From positions 62,001 through 126,000 of the forward strand of contig NZ_SOAP01000005.1 in the NCBI RefSeq assembly GCF_004364805.1: a stretch of DNA of 64,000 bases, read 5' to 3'. This document shows positions 9,695 through 16,927 of this stretch, piece by piece (within the stretch, counting starts at the first letter, position 1; the number at the start of each line of letters is the position of its first letter). Source of the DNA: Pelagimonas phthalicica. GTDB taxonomy: Bacteria; Pseudomonadota; Alphaproteobacteria; Rhodobacterales; Rhodobacteraceae. Under the pieces are notes generated by a model. That model worked only from the letters and a program-made list of their open reading frames with translations. It did not search any database and had not been told where the DNA came from. The position numbers and the translations under genes are program-made.

Positions 9695-11095
9695 ATGGAA
9701 CCGATTGAAATTGGACTGGCGGTATCCGCCGGAATGTTGCTCCTTGTTATTGCAGGGATGCGCGTCGCTTTCGCGGCTGGCCTCGCAGGGCTGGTCGGGT
9801 TGATCTGGATTTTTTGGGCACGCTTTGGCTATGCACCTGAACAGTTTGGCAAAGCGCTTACGATCTCTCTGAAGACCGCGGGGCAGGTGCCGCACTCAAA
9901 AGTTGCAAGCCAAGCTCTATCATTGATCCCGACCTTCATCCTCATTGGCTACTTGGCCTATTACGCTGGCTTGACCCGCGCGATTTTCGAATTGGCAAAA
10001 CGCTGGGTTGGCTGGCTGCCAGGCGGTTTGGCCGTCTCGACTGTCTTTGCAACAGCTGGTTTTGCTGCGGTGTCTGGCGCATCGGTTGCGACCTCTGCGG
10101 TTTTTGCGCGTATCGCGATCCCTGAAATGCTGAAGCTGGGCTATGACAAGCGCTTTGCGGCGGGTGTTGTTGCTGCGGGTGGTACCTTGGCAAGCTTGAT
10201 CCCGCCATCGGCCATCTTGGTGATCTATGCCATCATCGTGGAACAAGACGTTGGTAAGCTGCTTTTGGCGGGCTTTATCCCGGGGGCTTTCTCGGCTGTG
10301 GTTTATGGTGCGCTGATCGTCGGCATGGCTTTGACCTTCCGCAATTTTGGCCCACCGGTAAAAGGCTTTACATGGCGCGAGCGTTTTGAAGCCGTGCCGG
10401 CTGCGTTCCCGATTTTCTTTGTGATCGGTATTATCATTCTCTTCATCTACAACCCAATCGGCGACAAAGCCTGGGGTACCCCAACTGAGGGCGGCGCGCT
10501 GGGTGCGTTTGTTGTCTTCTTGATGGCGCTTTACCGCAAAATGAGCTGGAGTCAGCTGAAAGACGCGCTTGTGGAAACGGCAAAACTGTCAGCGATGATC
10601 TTCACCATCATTTGGGGCGTTTTGATCTACGTGCGCTTCCTGGGCTTTGCGGACCTTCCTGGCGCGTTTTCGGACTGGATTTCCGGTTTGCAGCAAGACC
10701 CAATGGTGACACTGATCATGATCCTATTGGCCTATGCGGTGCTTGGCATGTTCATGGACGCAATTGGCATGCTCTTGTTAACCTTGCCGGTGGTCTATCC
10801 TGCTGTGATGGCGCTGAATGGTGGCGAAACAGTGGCTGCCGCAGACAGTGCCTTTGGCATGAGTGGCCCGATGTGTGCGATCTGGTTCGGTATTTTGGTT
10901 GTGAAGATGGCCGAGTTCTGCCTCATCACGCCTCCCATCGGATTGAACTGCTTTGTGGTCGCAGGTGTCAGAGATGATATCTCCGTACAAGATGTGTTCC
11001 GTGGTGTGACGCCGTTCTTCGTCGCAGACGCACTAACAATCGCAGGCCTTGTGATGTTCCCTTGGATCGTGCTCTGGCTACCAAGCCTGACCTAA
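9695..11095 (+). CDS. dctM: TRAP transporter large permease (DctM)
   Basis: Large TRAP permease of the ion-transporter superfamily, about 466 residues and 11-12 hydrophobic segments, driving substrate import with a sodium gradient. Recognisable stretches include FAAVSGASVATSAVFARI, the AAGGTLASLIPPSAILVIY loop and a C-terminal EFCLITPPIGLNCFVV. The ATG at 9695 (MEPIEIGLAV) is chosen because it gives the family's normal N terminus. A GTG at 9683, overlapping the dctQ stop, would add four residues and is also possible. It forms the membrane complex with DctQ. Confidence 0.92.
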   Translation: MEPIEIGLAVSAGMLLLVIAGMRVAFAAGLAGLVGLIWIFWARFGYAPEQFGKALTISLKTAGQVPHSKVASQALSLIPTFILIGYLAYYAGLTRAIFELAKRWVGWLPGGLAVSTVFATAGFAAVSGASVATSAVFARIAIPEMLKLGYDKRFAAGVVAAGGTLASLIPPSAILVIYAIIVEQDVGKLLLAGFIPGAFSAVVYGALIVGMALTFRNFGPPVKGFTWRERFEAVPAAFPIFFVIGIIILFIYNPIGDKAWGTPTEGGALGAFVVFLMALYRKMSWSQLKDALVETAKLSAMIFTIIWGVLIYVRFLGFADLPGAFSDWISGLQQDPMVTLIMILLAYAVLGMFMDAIGMLLLTLPVVYPAVMALNGGETVAAADSAFGMSGPMCAIWFGILVVKMAEFCLITPPIGLNCFVVAGVRDDISVQDVFRGVTPFFVADALTIAGLVMFPWIVLWLPSLT

Positions 11096-11147
11096 CGTTC
11101 TGAACACACAGAGTTTGTGAAAGCCCCACCTAAGTAAGAAGGAAGCC

Positions 11148-12803
11148 ATGATGGCCGAGATCGAACGCGAAGCGATGGAGTATGACGTCGTCATCGTAGG
11201 TGCAGGCCCCGCGGGCCTGTCTGCGGCGATCCGCCTGAAGCAACTCGACGCCGATCTGGACGTCGTGGTGCTGGAAAAAGGTTCGGAAGTCGGGGCGCAT
11301 GTCCTGTCCGGCGCGGTGCTGGACCCATGCGGTCTGGATAAGCTGATTCCGGACTGGAAGGAAAAGGGCGCGCCGCTGAACACGCCTGTGAAGGAAGACA
11401 ATTTCTACATGCTGGGTGAGGCGGGCGAGATCCGTATCCCCAACTTCCCGATGCCGCCGCTGATGAACAACCACGGCAACTACATCGTGTCGATGGGCAA
11501 CGTCTGCCGTTGGATGGCCGAGCAAGCCGAAGGTCTGGGTGTGGAAATCTTCCCGGGCATGGCCTGTTCGGAACTGGTTTACGGCGACAATGGCGAAGTC
11601 AAAGGCGTGGTTGCCGGTGTGTTCGGGCTCGAGCCCGACGGATCGATCGGTGAAGGCACAGAGCCGGGGATGGAGCTGCACGGCAAATACGTGTTCATCT
11701 CGGAAGGTGTGCGCGGATCGCTCGCGAAAGAGATCATCGGCAAATACAATCTGCAAGCCGGGAAAGAGCCGCAGAAATTCGGCGTCGGCATGAAAGAAAT
11801 CTGGGAGATCGTCCCGGCCAAACACAAGGAAGGCACCGTCACCCACACCATGGGTTGGCCGCTGGGCGGCAACGCCGGGGGTGGCTCGTTCGTCTATCAC
11901 CTGGACAACAACCAGGTCTATGTCGGTTTCGTGGTGCACCTGAACTACAAGAACCCGCACATGTTCCCCTACATGGAATTCCAGCGCTTCAAGCATCACC
12001 CGATGATTGCTGAGCTTTTGGAGGGCGGCAAACGTGTGGCTTACGGCGCGCGTGCAATCTCGGAAGGCGGATATCAGTCGATGCCCAAGATGGTGGCACC
12101 GGGCGTGGCTCTGCTGGGCTGCTCGGTCGGCATGGTCAACGTGCCGCGCATCAAGGGCAATCACAACGCGATGCTCTCGGGCATGGCGGCGGCCGAGGCA
12201 GCTCACGCTGCCATCGGCGAAGACCGCTCGGCGGATGAGCTGAACGACTACGAGACCAAAGTGCGCACCGGCGAGATCGGCAAGGACCTCAAGAAAGTCC
12301 GCAATGTCAAGCCGATGTGGTCCAAGTGGGGCATGTTGGTGTCGCTGGCCCTGGGTGGCTTTGACATGTGGTTCCAGACCCTCCTTGGCTTCTCGCTCTT
12401 TGGCACGATGAGCCACGGCAAAACCGATGCCGAGGCGACCGAGGCGGCTGATAAGCATAAGGTCATCGACTATCCGAAACCGGACGGCAAAATCAGCTTT
12501 GACCGGTTGACCAACGTGTCCTTTGCGATGACCAACCACGAGGAAAGCCAGCCGTGTCACCTGCGTCTGAAGGACGACAGCATTCCGGTGAGTGTCAACC
12601 TGCCCAAGTACGCTGAGCCGGCGCAGCGCTACTGCCCGGCAGGTGTGTACGAGGTTGTTGAAGAAGAGGGCAAGGAGCCGCGGTTCGTGGTGAACTTCCA
12701 GAACTGCGTGCACTGCAAGACCTGCGATATCAAGGACCCGAGCCAGAATATCACCTGGCTCACCCCGCAGGGCGGCGACGGCCCGAATTATCCGAATATG
12801 TGA
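11148..12803 (+). CDS. Electron transfer flavoprotein-ubiquinone oxidoreductase
   Basis: ETF-QO, 551 residues, matching the usual 545-560. It has an N-terminal FAD-binding GAGPAGLSAAI (about residues 17-27), a central quinone-binding/membrane-contact region, and a C-terminal 4Fe-4S ferredoxin-like part (CPAGVYE, then NCVHCKTCD). It moves electrons from ETF to ubiquinone at the inner membrane, linking the acyl-CoA dehydrogenases to respiration. It has an AAGGAAG ribosome binding site; two consecutive ATGs at 11148 and 11151 are equally usable. By eye its codon use is richer in C/G at third positions than the preceding TRAP genes, hinting at separate recruitment. Confidence 0.96.
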   Translation: MMAEIEREAMEYDVVIVGAGPAGLSAAIRLKQLDADLDVVVLEKGSEVGAHVLSGAVLDPCGLDKLIPDWKEKGAPLNTPVKEDNFYMLGEAGEIRIPNFPMPPLMNNHGNYIVSMGNVCRWMAEQAEGLGVEIFPGMACSELVYGDNGEVKGVVAGVFGLEPDGSIGEGTEPGMELHGKYVFISEGVRGSLAKEIIGKYNLQAGKEPQKFGVGMKEIWEIVPAKHKEGTVTHTMGWPLGGNAGGGSFVYHLDNNQVYVGFVVHLNYKNPHMFPYMEFQRFKHHPMIAELLEGGKRVAYGARAISEGGYQSMPKMVAPGVALLGCSVGMVNVPRIKGNHNAMLSGMAAAEAAHAAIGEDRSADELNDYETKVRTGEIGKDLKKVRNVKPMWSKWGMLVSLALGGFDMWFQTLLGFSLFGTMSHGKTDAEATEAADKHKVIDYPKPDGKISFDRLTNVSFAMTNHEESQPCHLRLKDDSIPVSVNLPKYAEPAQRYCPAGVYEVVEEEGKEPRFVVNFQNCVHCKTCDIKDPSQNITWLTPQGGDGPNYPNM

Positions 12804-12828
12804 ACTTTGGCTCCCAACAGGTAGTCAC

Positions 12829-13860
12829 ATGACCTCTAATTCAACAATAAATCTTGAGTTCGCTGATAGGAAACGCACCGAAATGCCCGGCTTGCATCGC
12901 ATTGGAGCGCTTGAAATCGATTTGTCGCAACTCGCCCCATTATCCGAACACGGTCAAGGGCGAGCCGTTTTAGGAGAAGCTAGCTGGCAGCACGCATTCA
13001 ATCTTCCAAAGCAAGATGCCAAATCAAGTATCAATTCATCACCATATCCCGAAATCCATGATTCCATTGCACAGTTAGCCCACTTGGTCTTCACGGGATT
13101 TCAAAAGAAACTTGATCGATACGTTGGTTCGCACACCAAAAGTAGTCCGAAACCACTCATTTTGGGAGTATCGGGATCGGTCTCGGTTGGAAAATCAACA
13201 TTTGCCGAGCAGCTGAAAGCCTGCCTTTCCAAGTTGCCCCCAAATCCCTCGGTCGAGATTGTGTCAACGGACGGTTTTCTCAAGAAAAACGATGATTTGC
13301 AACGGCAAGGCCTCTTTGAGCGAAAAGGCTTCCCTGAAAGCTATGACCAGAAAAAGGTCGCGGTTTTCTTGGACCAGCTGGCGAATGGTCGCCACACCCT
13401 ATCGATTCCCGAATATTCGCACGTCATTCGTGACGTCCTGCCGCTGCAACGTCATGCAATGATGCCTGACATTCTGATTTTGGAAGGCGTGAACGTCTTG
13501 CAGAATCCAAGACCTCTGAAAGAGGTGGGAGCCTCACAAAGTTTTGCCAATGCCTTGGATTACTCATTCTATCTGGATGCCCAAGAAGAGGATATTCGGC
13601 GATGGTATGTTTCCCGGTTTATTCAACTGCGTCGCAATACCTCTGGTGAGGTCGGATCTGAAGATGGTTCTTCCTGCACAGACTCGTGCACGGGAAGACT
13701 GAACCAGGAAGCATTGGACACTTGGTCGCGTGTAAACCTTCCAAACCTAAAACACCATATCTTCCCAACGCGAATGTCGGCCGATTTGATTTTGAGAAAA
13801 AACTCATATCATTGTTTGGTCGAAATGCACCCAAAACTCTCCGACACTGAATTTGGGTAA
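12829..13860 (+). CDS. coaA: Type I pantothenate kinase (CoaA-like)
   Basis: A 343-residue protein of the bacterial pantothenate kinase family. It has a P-loop GVSGSVSVGKST at about residues 116-127, STDGFLK (substrate and metal site), RKGFPESYD and PEYSHVIRDV, then DILILEGVNVLQ. The enzyme phosphorylates pantothenate, the first committed step of coenzyme A synthesis. The start lies 25 bases after the ETF-QO stop on the same strand, so it may be the last gene of the catabolic operon. A dedicated kinase would raise CoA supply for thioester-based degradation; this is inference. The GC content is visibly lower than that of its left neighbour. Confidence 0.85.
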   Translation: MTSNSTINLEFADRKRTEMPGLHRIGALEIDLSQLAPLSEHGQGRAVLGEASWQHAFNLPKQDAKSSINSSPYPEIHDSIAQLAHLVFTGFQKKLDRYVGSHTKSSPKPLILGVSGSVSVGKSTFAEQLKACLSKLPPNPSVEIVSTDGFLKKNDDLQRQGLFERKGFPESYDQKKVAVFLDQLANGRHTLSIPEYSHVIRDVLPLQRHAMMPDILILEGVNVLQNPRPLKEVGASQSFANALDYSFYLDAQEEDIRRWYVSRFIQLRRNTSGEVGSEDGSSCTDSCTGRLNQEALDTWSRVNLPNLKHHIFPTRMSADLILRKNSYHCLVEMHPKLSDTEFG

Positions 13861-14101
13861 CTAGAGTGTGCTTCAAAAGTCTCTTCGGTTCGACCCTTTG
13901 GCCAGCAGGCTTAATTTGAGTCCCTCACATGCCGCGATCTGAAATCGGTGGAGAATACAAAGTTGCTTCCAAAAGTTGAAGAAACGCGAAGTCAACTGCT
14001 AAGCGGGCCATCGAACACAGATGCCCAGATAACACCGCTTCCCCCAAAATGTATAGTATATCGCGTGGCTAAATACTGCGCTTCATGGCCGTTGTTCGGT
14101 C

Positions 14102-14314
14102 ATGAACCTACGCGACCGAGTAGCCCTCAATACTCAGGATTTGCGCCGCGTGCGTGGGCTGAGCCAGGAAGAGCTCGCCCTGCGCGCAGGCGTAAACCGT
14201 GGCTATATGGGCAAGCTCGAAAACTCCAAATATGCCGTTTCGGTCGACATCCTCGAGAAGATCGCCAAGGCCCTTTCAGTCGATCCATCTGCGCTTGTCG
14301 CTCCGCGCAACTGA
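14102..14314 (+). CDS. Small XRE-family helix-turn-helix regulator
   Basis: A 70-residue Cro/C1-type DNA-binding protein consisting almost only of the domain: RRVRGLSQEELALRAGVNRG, then YMGKLENSKYAVSVDILEKI in sequence. The recognition helix is in AGVNRGYMGKLE. It lies at the boundary between the catabolic cargo and the conjugation genes. The 240 bases before it (13861-14101) hold no gene but have an AT-rich stretch (TATAGTATATCGCG near 14051) that could be its promoter. No strong ribosome binding site is seen. It may control the virB operon; that is an inference from position. Confidence 0.75.
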   Translation: MNLRDRVALNTQDLRRVRGLSQEELALRAGVNRGYMGKLENSKYAVSVDILEKIAKALSVDPSALVAPRN

Positions 14315-14379
14315 CATCGCCACCAGATTTGATCCAAACACTCAATTAGTCCGTTAATTCTTCACGGGAGATTACCCCG

Positions 14380-14583
14380 ATGCCCCCTCCTCGCCTCAAA
14401 GCACAACCTATAACCGAAGGCTTCATGCAAACTTCTGCTGGCTTGAAACTGGTCTGGCGGGAGTTTCGATGGAATACCGGCAGGACCGACAGGATGTGGT
14501 TTGTCGATCCCGATGTTGTGAACGAGGATCAGATCGAAATCCGGGAACTCGGCTCCGCTAAGGACTCAGCAGGCGAGACTTAG
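14380..14583 (+). CDS. Small hypothetical protein
   Basis: A 67-residue hydrophilic protein not recognised as any family. It has a GGGAG ribosome binding site about 10 bases before ATG, a central WREFRWNTGRTDRMWF segment and an acidic tail. It follows the XRE gene and ends four bases inside the convergent secreted-protein gene on the other strand. No signal peptide or membrane segment is visible. The real start could be the internal ATG at residue 16. Confidence 0.5.
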   Translation: MPPPRLKAQPITEGFMQTSAGLKLVWREFRWNTGRTDRMWFVDPDVVNEDQIEIRELGSAKDSAGET

Positions 14584-15158
14584 TACCGGAACCACTCCGA
14601 GTGATCCATATTGCCTTCATAGTCGCCGAACTCAACCATCACGGCGCGGTGGGAGAAACTGTAATGACCTCCGCTACTCGGAAACGATATCGACTGTCCG
14701 TTTTCACTGACAAATCTCGCAGGCCAGGGTGCGTGTGATCCGTAGACGCGCACGTGATACCGGCAATTCCGGTTTTCGTGATCGCAGGATCGCACGTACC
14801 AATCCCACTGACGTGGATCGTCTCGCGGTTCATAGGACCTTCCGTAAAACCAGAGAACCCGCGTTTTTCTCAGCCACGCGTATTCGGGGATGGAGATGTC
14901 CAACTCCCCTTCCCCGCCCGGCCCGCCGAGTTCAACCGGCACCGCCGCAAACGTGCAGATCCCGAAGGGAGGTCTGACAGGCCAGGGTGTGATGCGGCGA
15001 ATCATTTCCGCGTAGGCGGCCGCGCAGACGGCGCTCGACGGAAACCCACCGGCCATACACAGCATGATTGCACAATCCATGTCGTATGCACGGGCAGGTT
15101 TTGTGCCAAACGCCCCAAATGTGAGCGCAGTGATCAAGCTTGCCAGTATCCGACGCAT
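14580..15158 (-). CDS. Exported TrbM-like protein of the conjugation region
   Basis: A 192-residue secreted protein on the minus strand. From ATG at 15158 (GGAG upstream) it has a signal peptide ending near KPARA-YDMDC. The first mature section, DCAIMLCMAGGFPSSAVC, followed by a PPFGIC motif, resembles the cysteine-containing start of TrbM-like proteins found near mating-pair formation genes. The remaining 130 residues are not recognised; two more cysteines occur in RSCDHENRNCRYH. It lies divergently just left of the virB operon. A role in pilus biogenesis or the periplasm is only suggested by context. Confidence 0.6.
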   Translation of the reverse strand: MRRILASLITALTFGAFGTKPARAYDMDCAIMLCMAGGFPSSAVCAAAYAEMIRRITPWPVRPPFGICTFAAVPVELGGPGGEGELDISIPEYAWLRKTRVLWFYGRSYEPRDDPRQWDWYVRSCDHENRNCRYHVRVYGSHAPWPARFVSENGQSISFPSSGGHYSFSHRAVMVEFGDYEGNMDHSEWFRY

Positions 15159-15314
15159 GAGAGTCTCCAATAATTTCTGCAATCTATCATTCACTTAGCA
15201 GGTTCTCGGCGGGAATCTACCTTTTTTCTATTATCTACGTTTTATATATATTGACTCTATCTGTGGTTTTCGTGTCATTTGCATCATGTAGAAGGTCTCT
15301 CAGGGGGAGAGACC

Positions 15315-15647
15315 ATGCCGATAGCAAAACACCTAAGCCTGATCACGCTCGATGGAGTGAAGGATCTGATCGCCAGGGACGTTGAGTTCACATGTCGGTA
15401 CGAGCTCGTGAGAGGCACAGGTGACGGCAAGCCGCTTTACCATTGCATCTACACGGTCGGGGATGAGGAACTCATCCTGGTCGCGGCAAAGGTGCAGAAG
15501 CACGGACCCAAAGTGCGCGAGTTCGCGCTTTGGCCAGGGCTCGTCAATCACCACGTCAATTTTGGCGATGGCCACCCTGTCAGCATTGATCTCGATATCC
15601 GCAACGCCGAAGGCGGCGATGGCGGATCTGATGGTGATCGGAACTGA
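15315..15647 (+). CDS. Hypothetical protein at the head of the virB operon
   Basis: A 110-residue soluble protein with no recognised domain, preceded by a good ribosome binding site (GGGGGAGAGACC). Its sequence has alternating beta-strand-like segments (YHCIYTVGDEELILVAAKV) and a low-complexity Gly/Asp tail. It overlaps the start of the lytic transglycosylase gene in another frame by up to 80 bases. Upstream, 15195-15300 is AT-rich (TTTTATATATATTGACTC near 15240) and probably carries the promoter of the virB operon. Confidence 0.55.
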   Translation: MPIAKHLSLITLDGVKDLIARDVEFTCRYELVRGTGDGKPLYHCIYTVGDEELILVAAKVQKHGPKVREFALWPGLVNHHVNFGDGHPVSIDLDIRNAEGGDGGSDGDRN

Positions 15648-16233
15648 CGGAAGCGTCAGGACGTCCGGTTGGAACTTTCACGAGCGAGACGCTGCGGAAC
15701 CTGCAGTCGCACGCGCCGAGACCGCCGCTCAAGTACCAAAGCAAGCTATCCTCGCAGCCATTCGCGCGACTTCGGAACGACACGCCAAGAATCGCAGCAT
15801 CGCACTTGTTGGACTGTCGGCCACCAAGTGGCATGTCCTCTTCCAGGCCCTGATCGAGGCTGAAAGCAGTTACAATTCGACGGCAATCAGTCCAAAGGGC
15901 GCTTACGGGCTTGGCCAGCTGATGCCCGCCACGGCGCGAAGCCTGGGGGTCGATAGAACAGACCCACACCAAAACCTCGAAGGCGCCGCACGGTACCTGC
16001 TGGCGCAACTTGGCGCGTTCCAGAACATTGATCTGGCGCTGGCCGCCTACAACGCCGGTCCGCACCGCGTGCGCGAGTATGGCGGCGTGCCGCCCTTCGC
16101 AGAGACACGGGCGTACATCGCGCGCATTCACCGCATCCGCGCGCGTCTTTCCGGACAACCTGCTGAGCAGTCCATCGTTCACGTCTCCACCCGTGGAACG
16201 ACGCGCCCACCGGTCGTGATCGCGCTACACTGA
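15568..16233 (+). CDS. virB1: VirB1-like lytic transglycosylase
   Basis: Peptidoglycan-cleaving transglycosylase that opens the wall for the conjugation apparatus. The SLT domain has the catalytic glutamate in LIEAESSYN, then GAYGLGQLMPATARSLGV and ALAAYNAGPHRV. The start is uncertain. ATG at 15568 gives a plausible signal peptide (cleavage near AAMA-D); ATG at 15619 has a better ribosome binding site (GAAGGCGG) but no leader. Both overlap the preceding small gene. It is the first core virB gene here. A second SLT domain occurs at 19495-20601. Confidence 0.8.
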   Translation: MATLSALISISATPKAAMADLMVIGTDGSVRTSGWNFHERDAAEPAVARAETAAQVPKQAILAAIRATSERHAKNRSIALVGLSATKWHVLFQALIEAESSYNSTAISPKGAYGLGQLMPATARSLGVDRTDPHQNLEGAARYLLAQLGAFQNIDLALAAYNAGPHRVREYGGVPPFAETRAYIARIHRIRARLSGQPAEQSIVHVSTRGTTRPPVVIALH

Positions 16234-16254
16234 TAAACCCCAAAGGAATTCCAA

Positions 16255-16536
16255 ATGAACAAGCCTCGTCTCCGACACTTATGGCCTACAGCCGCAACCA
16301 TGGCGCTCATTGCCAACCCGGCACTCGCGCAAGATCTGTCTCCCATTCAGAGCATGCTGGAAACCGTGGAGGCCGCGCTTACAGGCCCGATCGGTATTGC
16401 TGTGGCCACGCTGGCCGTCATCGGCACCGGCTTCATGTGCATGATGGGCCGCCTCAACTGGGGTTGGTTCGCCTCGGTCATCATCGGCATCGTGCTGATC
16501 TTCTCGGCCGGCACCATCGTCGATGGGTTTACTTAA
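16255..16536 (+). CDS. virB2: VirB2-type pilin
   Basis: A 93-residue prepilin of the VirB2/TrbC family. The signal peptide runs to ANPALA-QD (about residue 25), followed by a short polar stretch and two hydrophobic segments (GPIGIAVATLAVIGTGFM and FASVIIGIVLIFSAGTIV) separated by MGRLNWGW. It is the major subunit of the conjugative pilus. The ribosome binding site AAGGAA lies 6-8 bases before ATG. A large inverted repeat begins at its stop codon and reaches the virB3 start, probably affecting expression of the two genes differently. Confidence 0.9.
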   Translation: MNKPRLRHLWPTAATMALIANPALAQDLSPIQSMLETVEAALTGPIGIAVATLAVIGTGFMCMMGRLNWGWFASVIIGIVLIFSAGTIVDGFT

Positions 16537-16647
16537 TGACAGTTCCGCTCAGCAAAAGAAGAGAATTCGAAGGCTGGACCGAGGCAGCGTTTGCGAAGCA
16601 CAACGCGTTCGGGCCAGCTGCAGAATGCTGTTCTGCGGAACTGTCAT
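16536..16647 (+). repeat. 13-bp perfect inverted repeat spanning the virB2-virB3 junction
   Basis: ATGACAGTTCCGC at 16536-16548 is repeated in inverse as GCGGAACTGTCAT at 16635-16647, with 86 bases between. The left arm starts in the virB2 stop codon and the right arm contains the ATG of virB3 (16646). In mRNA it could form a long-range stem that hides virB3 initiation and protects the virB2 3' end. It could also be the ends of a small inserted element. Confidence 0.75.
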
Positions 16648-16927
16648 GATGTCGGAACGATCCCCTCTTTTCTTAGGCCTCGCACGCCCGCCGAAATATC
16701 TCGGCCTCCCTGTGGGGTACCTCGTTGTGCTGGCCTCAGGTGTTGTTCTGCCCTTCATCTGGACCAAGTCGCTGATCTTCTTCCTGATCGGGATCATCGC
16801 CTATCCGGTGCTGTGGTTCGTGGCCGACAAGGAACCGCATTTCTTCGAAGTGCTGCGGGTTTCTTATGGCGCGGTGCGGTCCACAAAAAACCGGGCACTG
16901 CATGGGGGTGACAGTTTTGGCGCCTGA
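16646..16927 (+). CDS. virB3: VirB3-type inner-membrane protein
   Basis: A 93-residue protein beginning MMSERSPLFLGLARPPKYLG, the VirB3 pattern of a short polar lead, then two hydrophobic segments (LPVGYLVVLASGVVLPFIW and SLIFFLIGIIAYPVLWFVA). It works with VirB4 in pilus assembly. Longer in-frame starts reach into the repeat region after virB2 and are rejected. The start codon sits in the right arm of the inverted repeat. Its 3' end overlaps virB4 by 26 bases. Confidence 0.88.
   Translation: MMSERSPLFLGLARPPKYLGLPVGYLVVLASGVVLPFIWTKSLIFFLIGIIAYPVLWFVADKEPHFFEVLRVSYGAVRSTKNRALHGGDSFGA

Noticed and set aside
11130-12713. Antisense open frame (527 aa) opposite ETF-QO
   Set aside because: His/Arg-rich shadow translation of a confidently identified gene.
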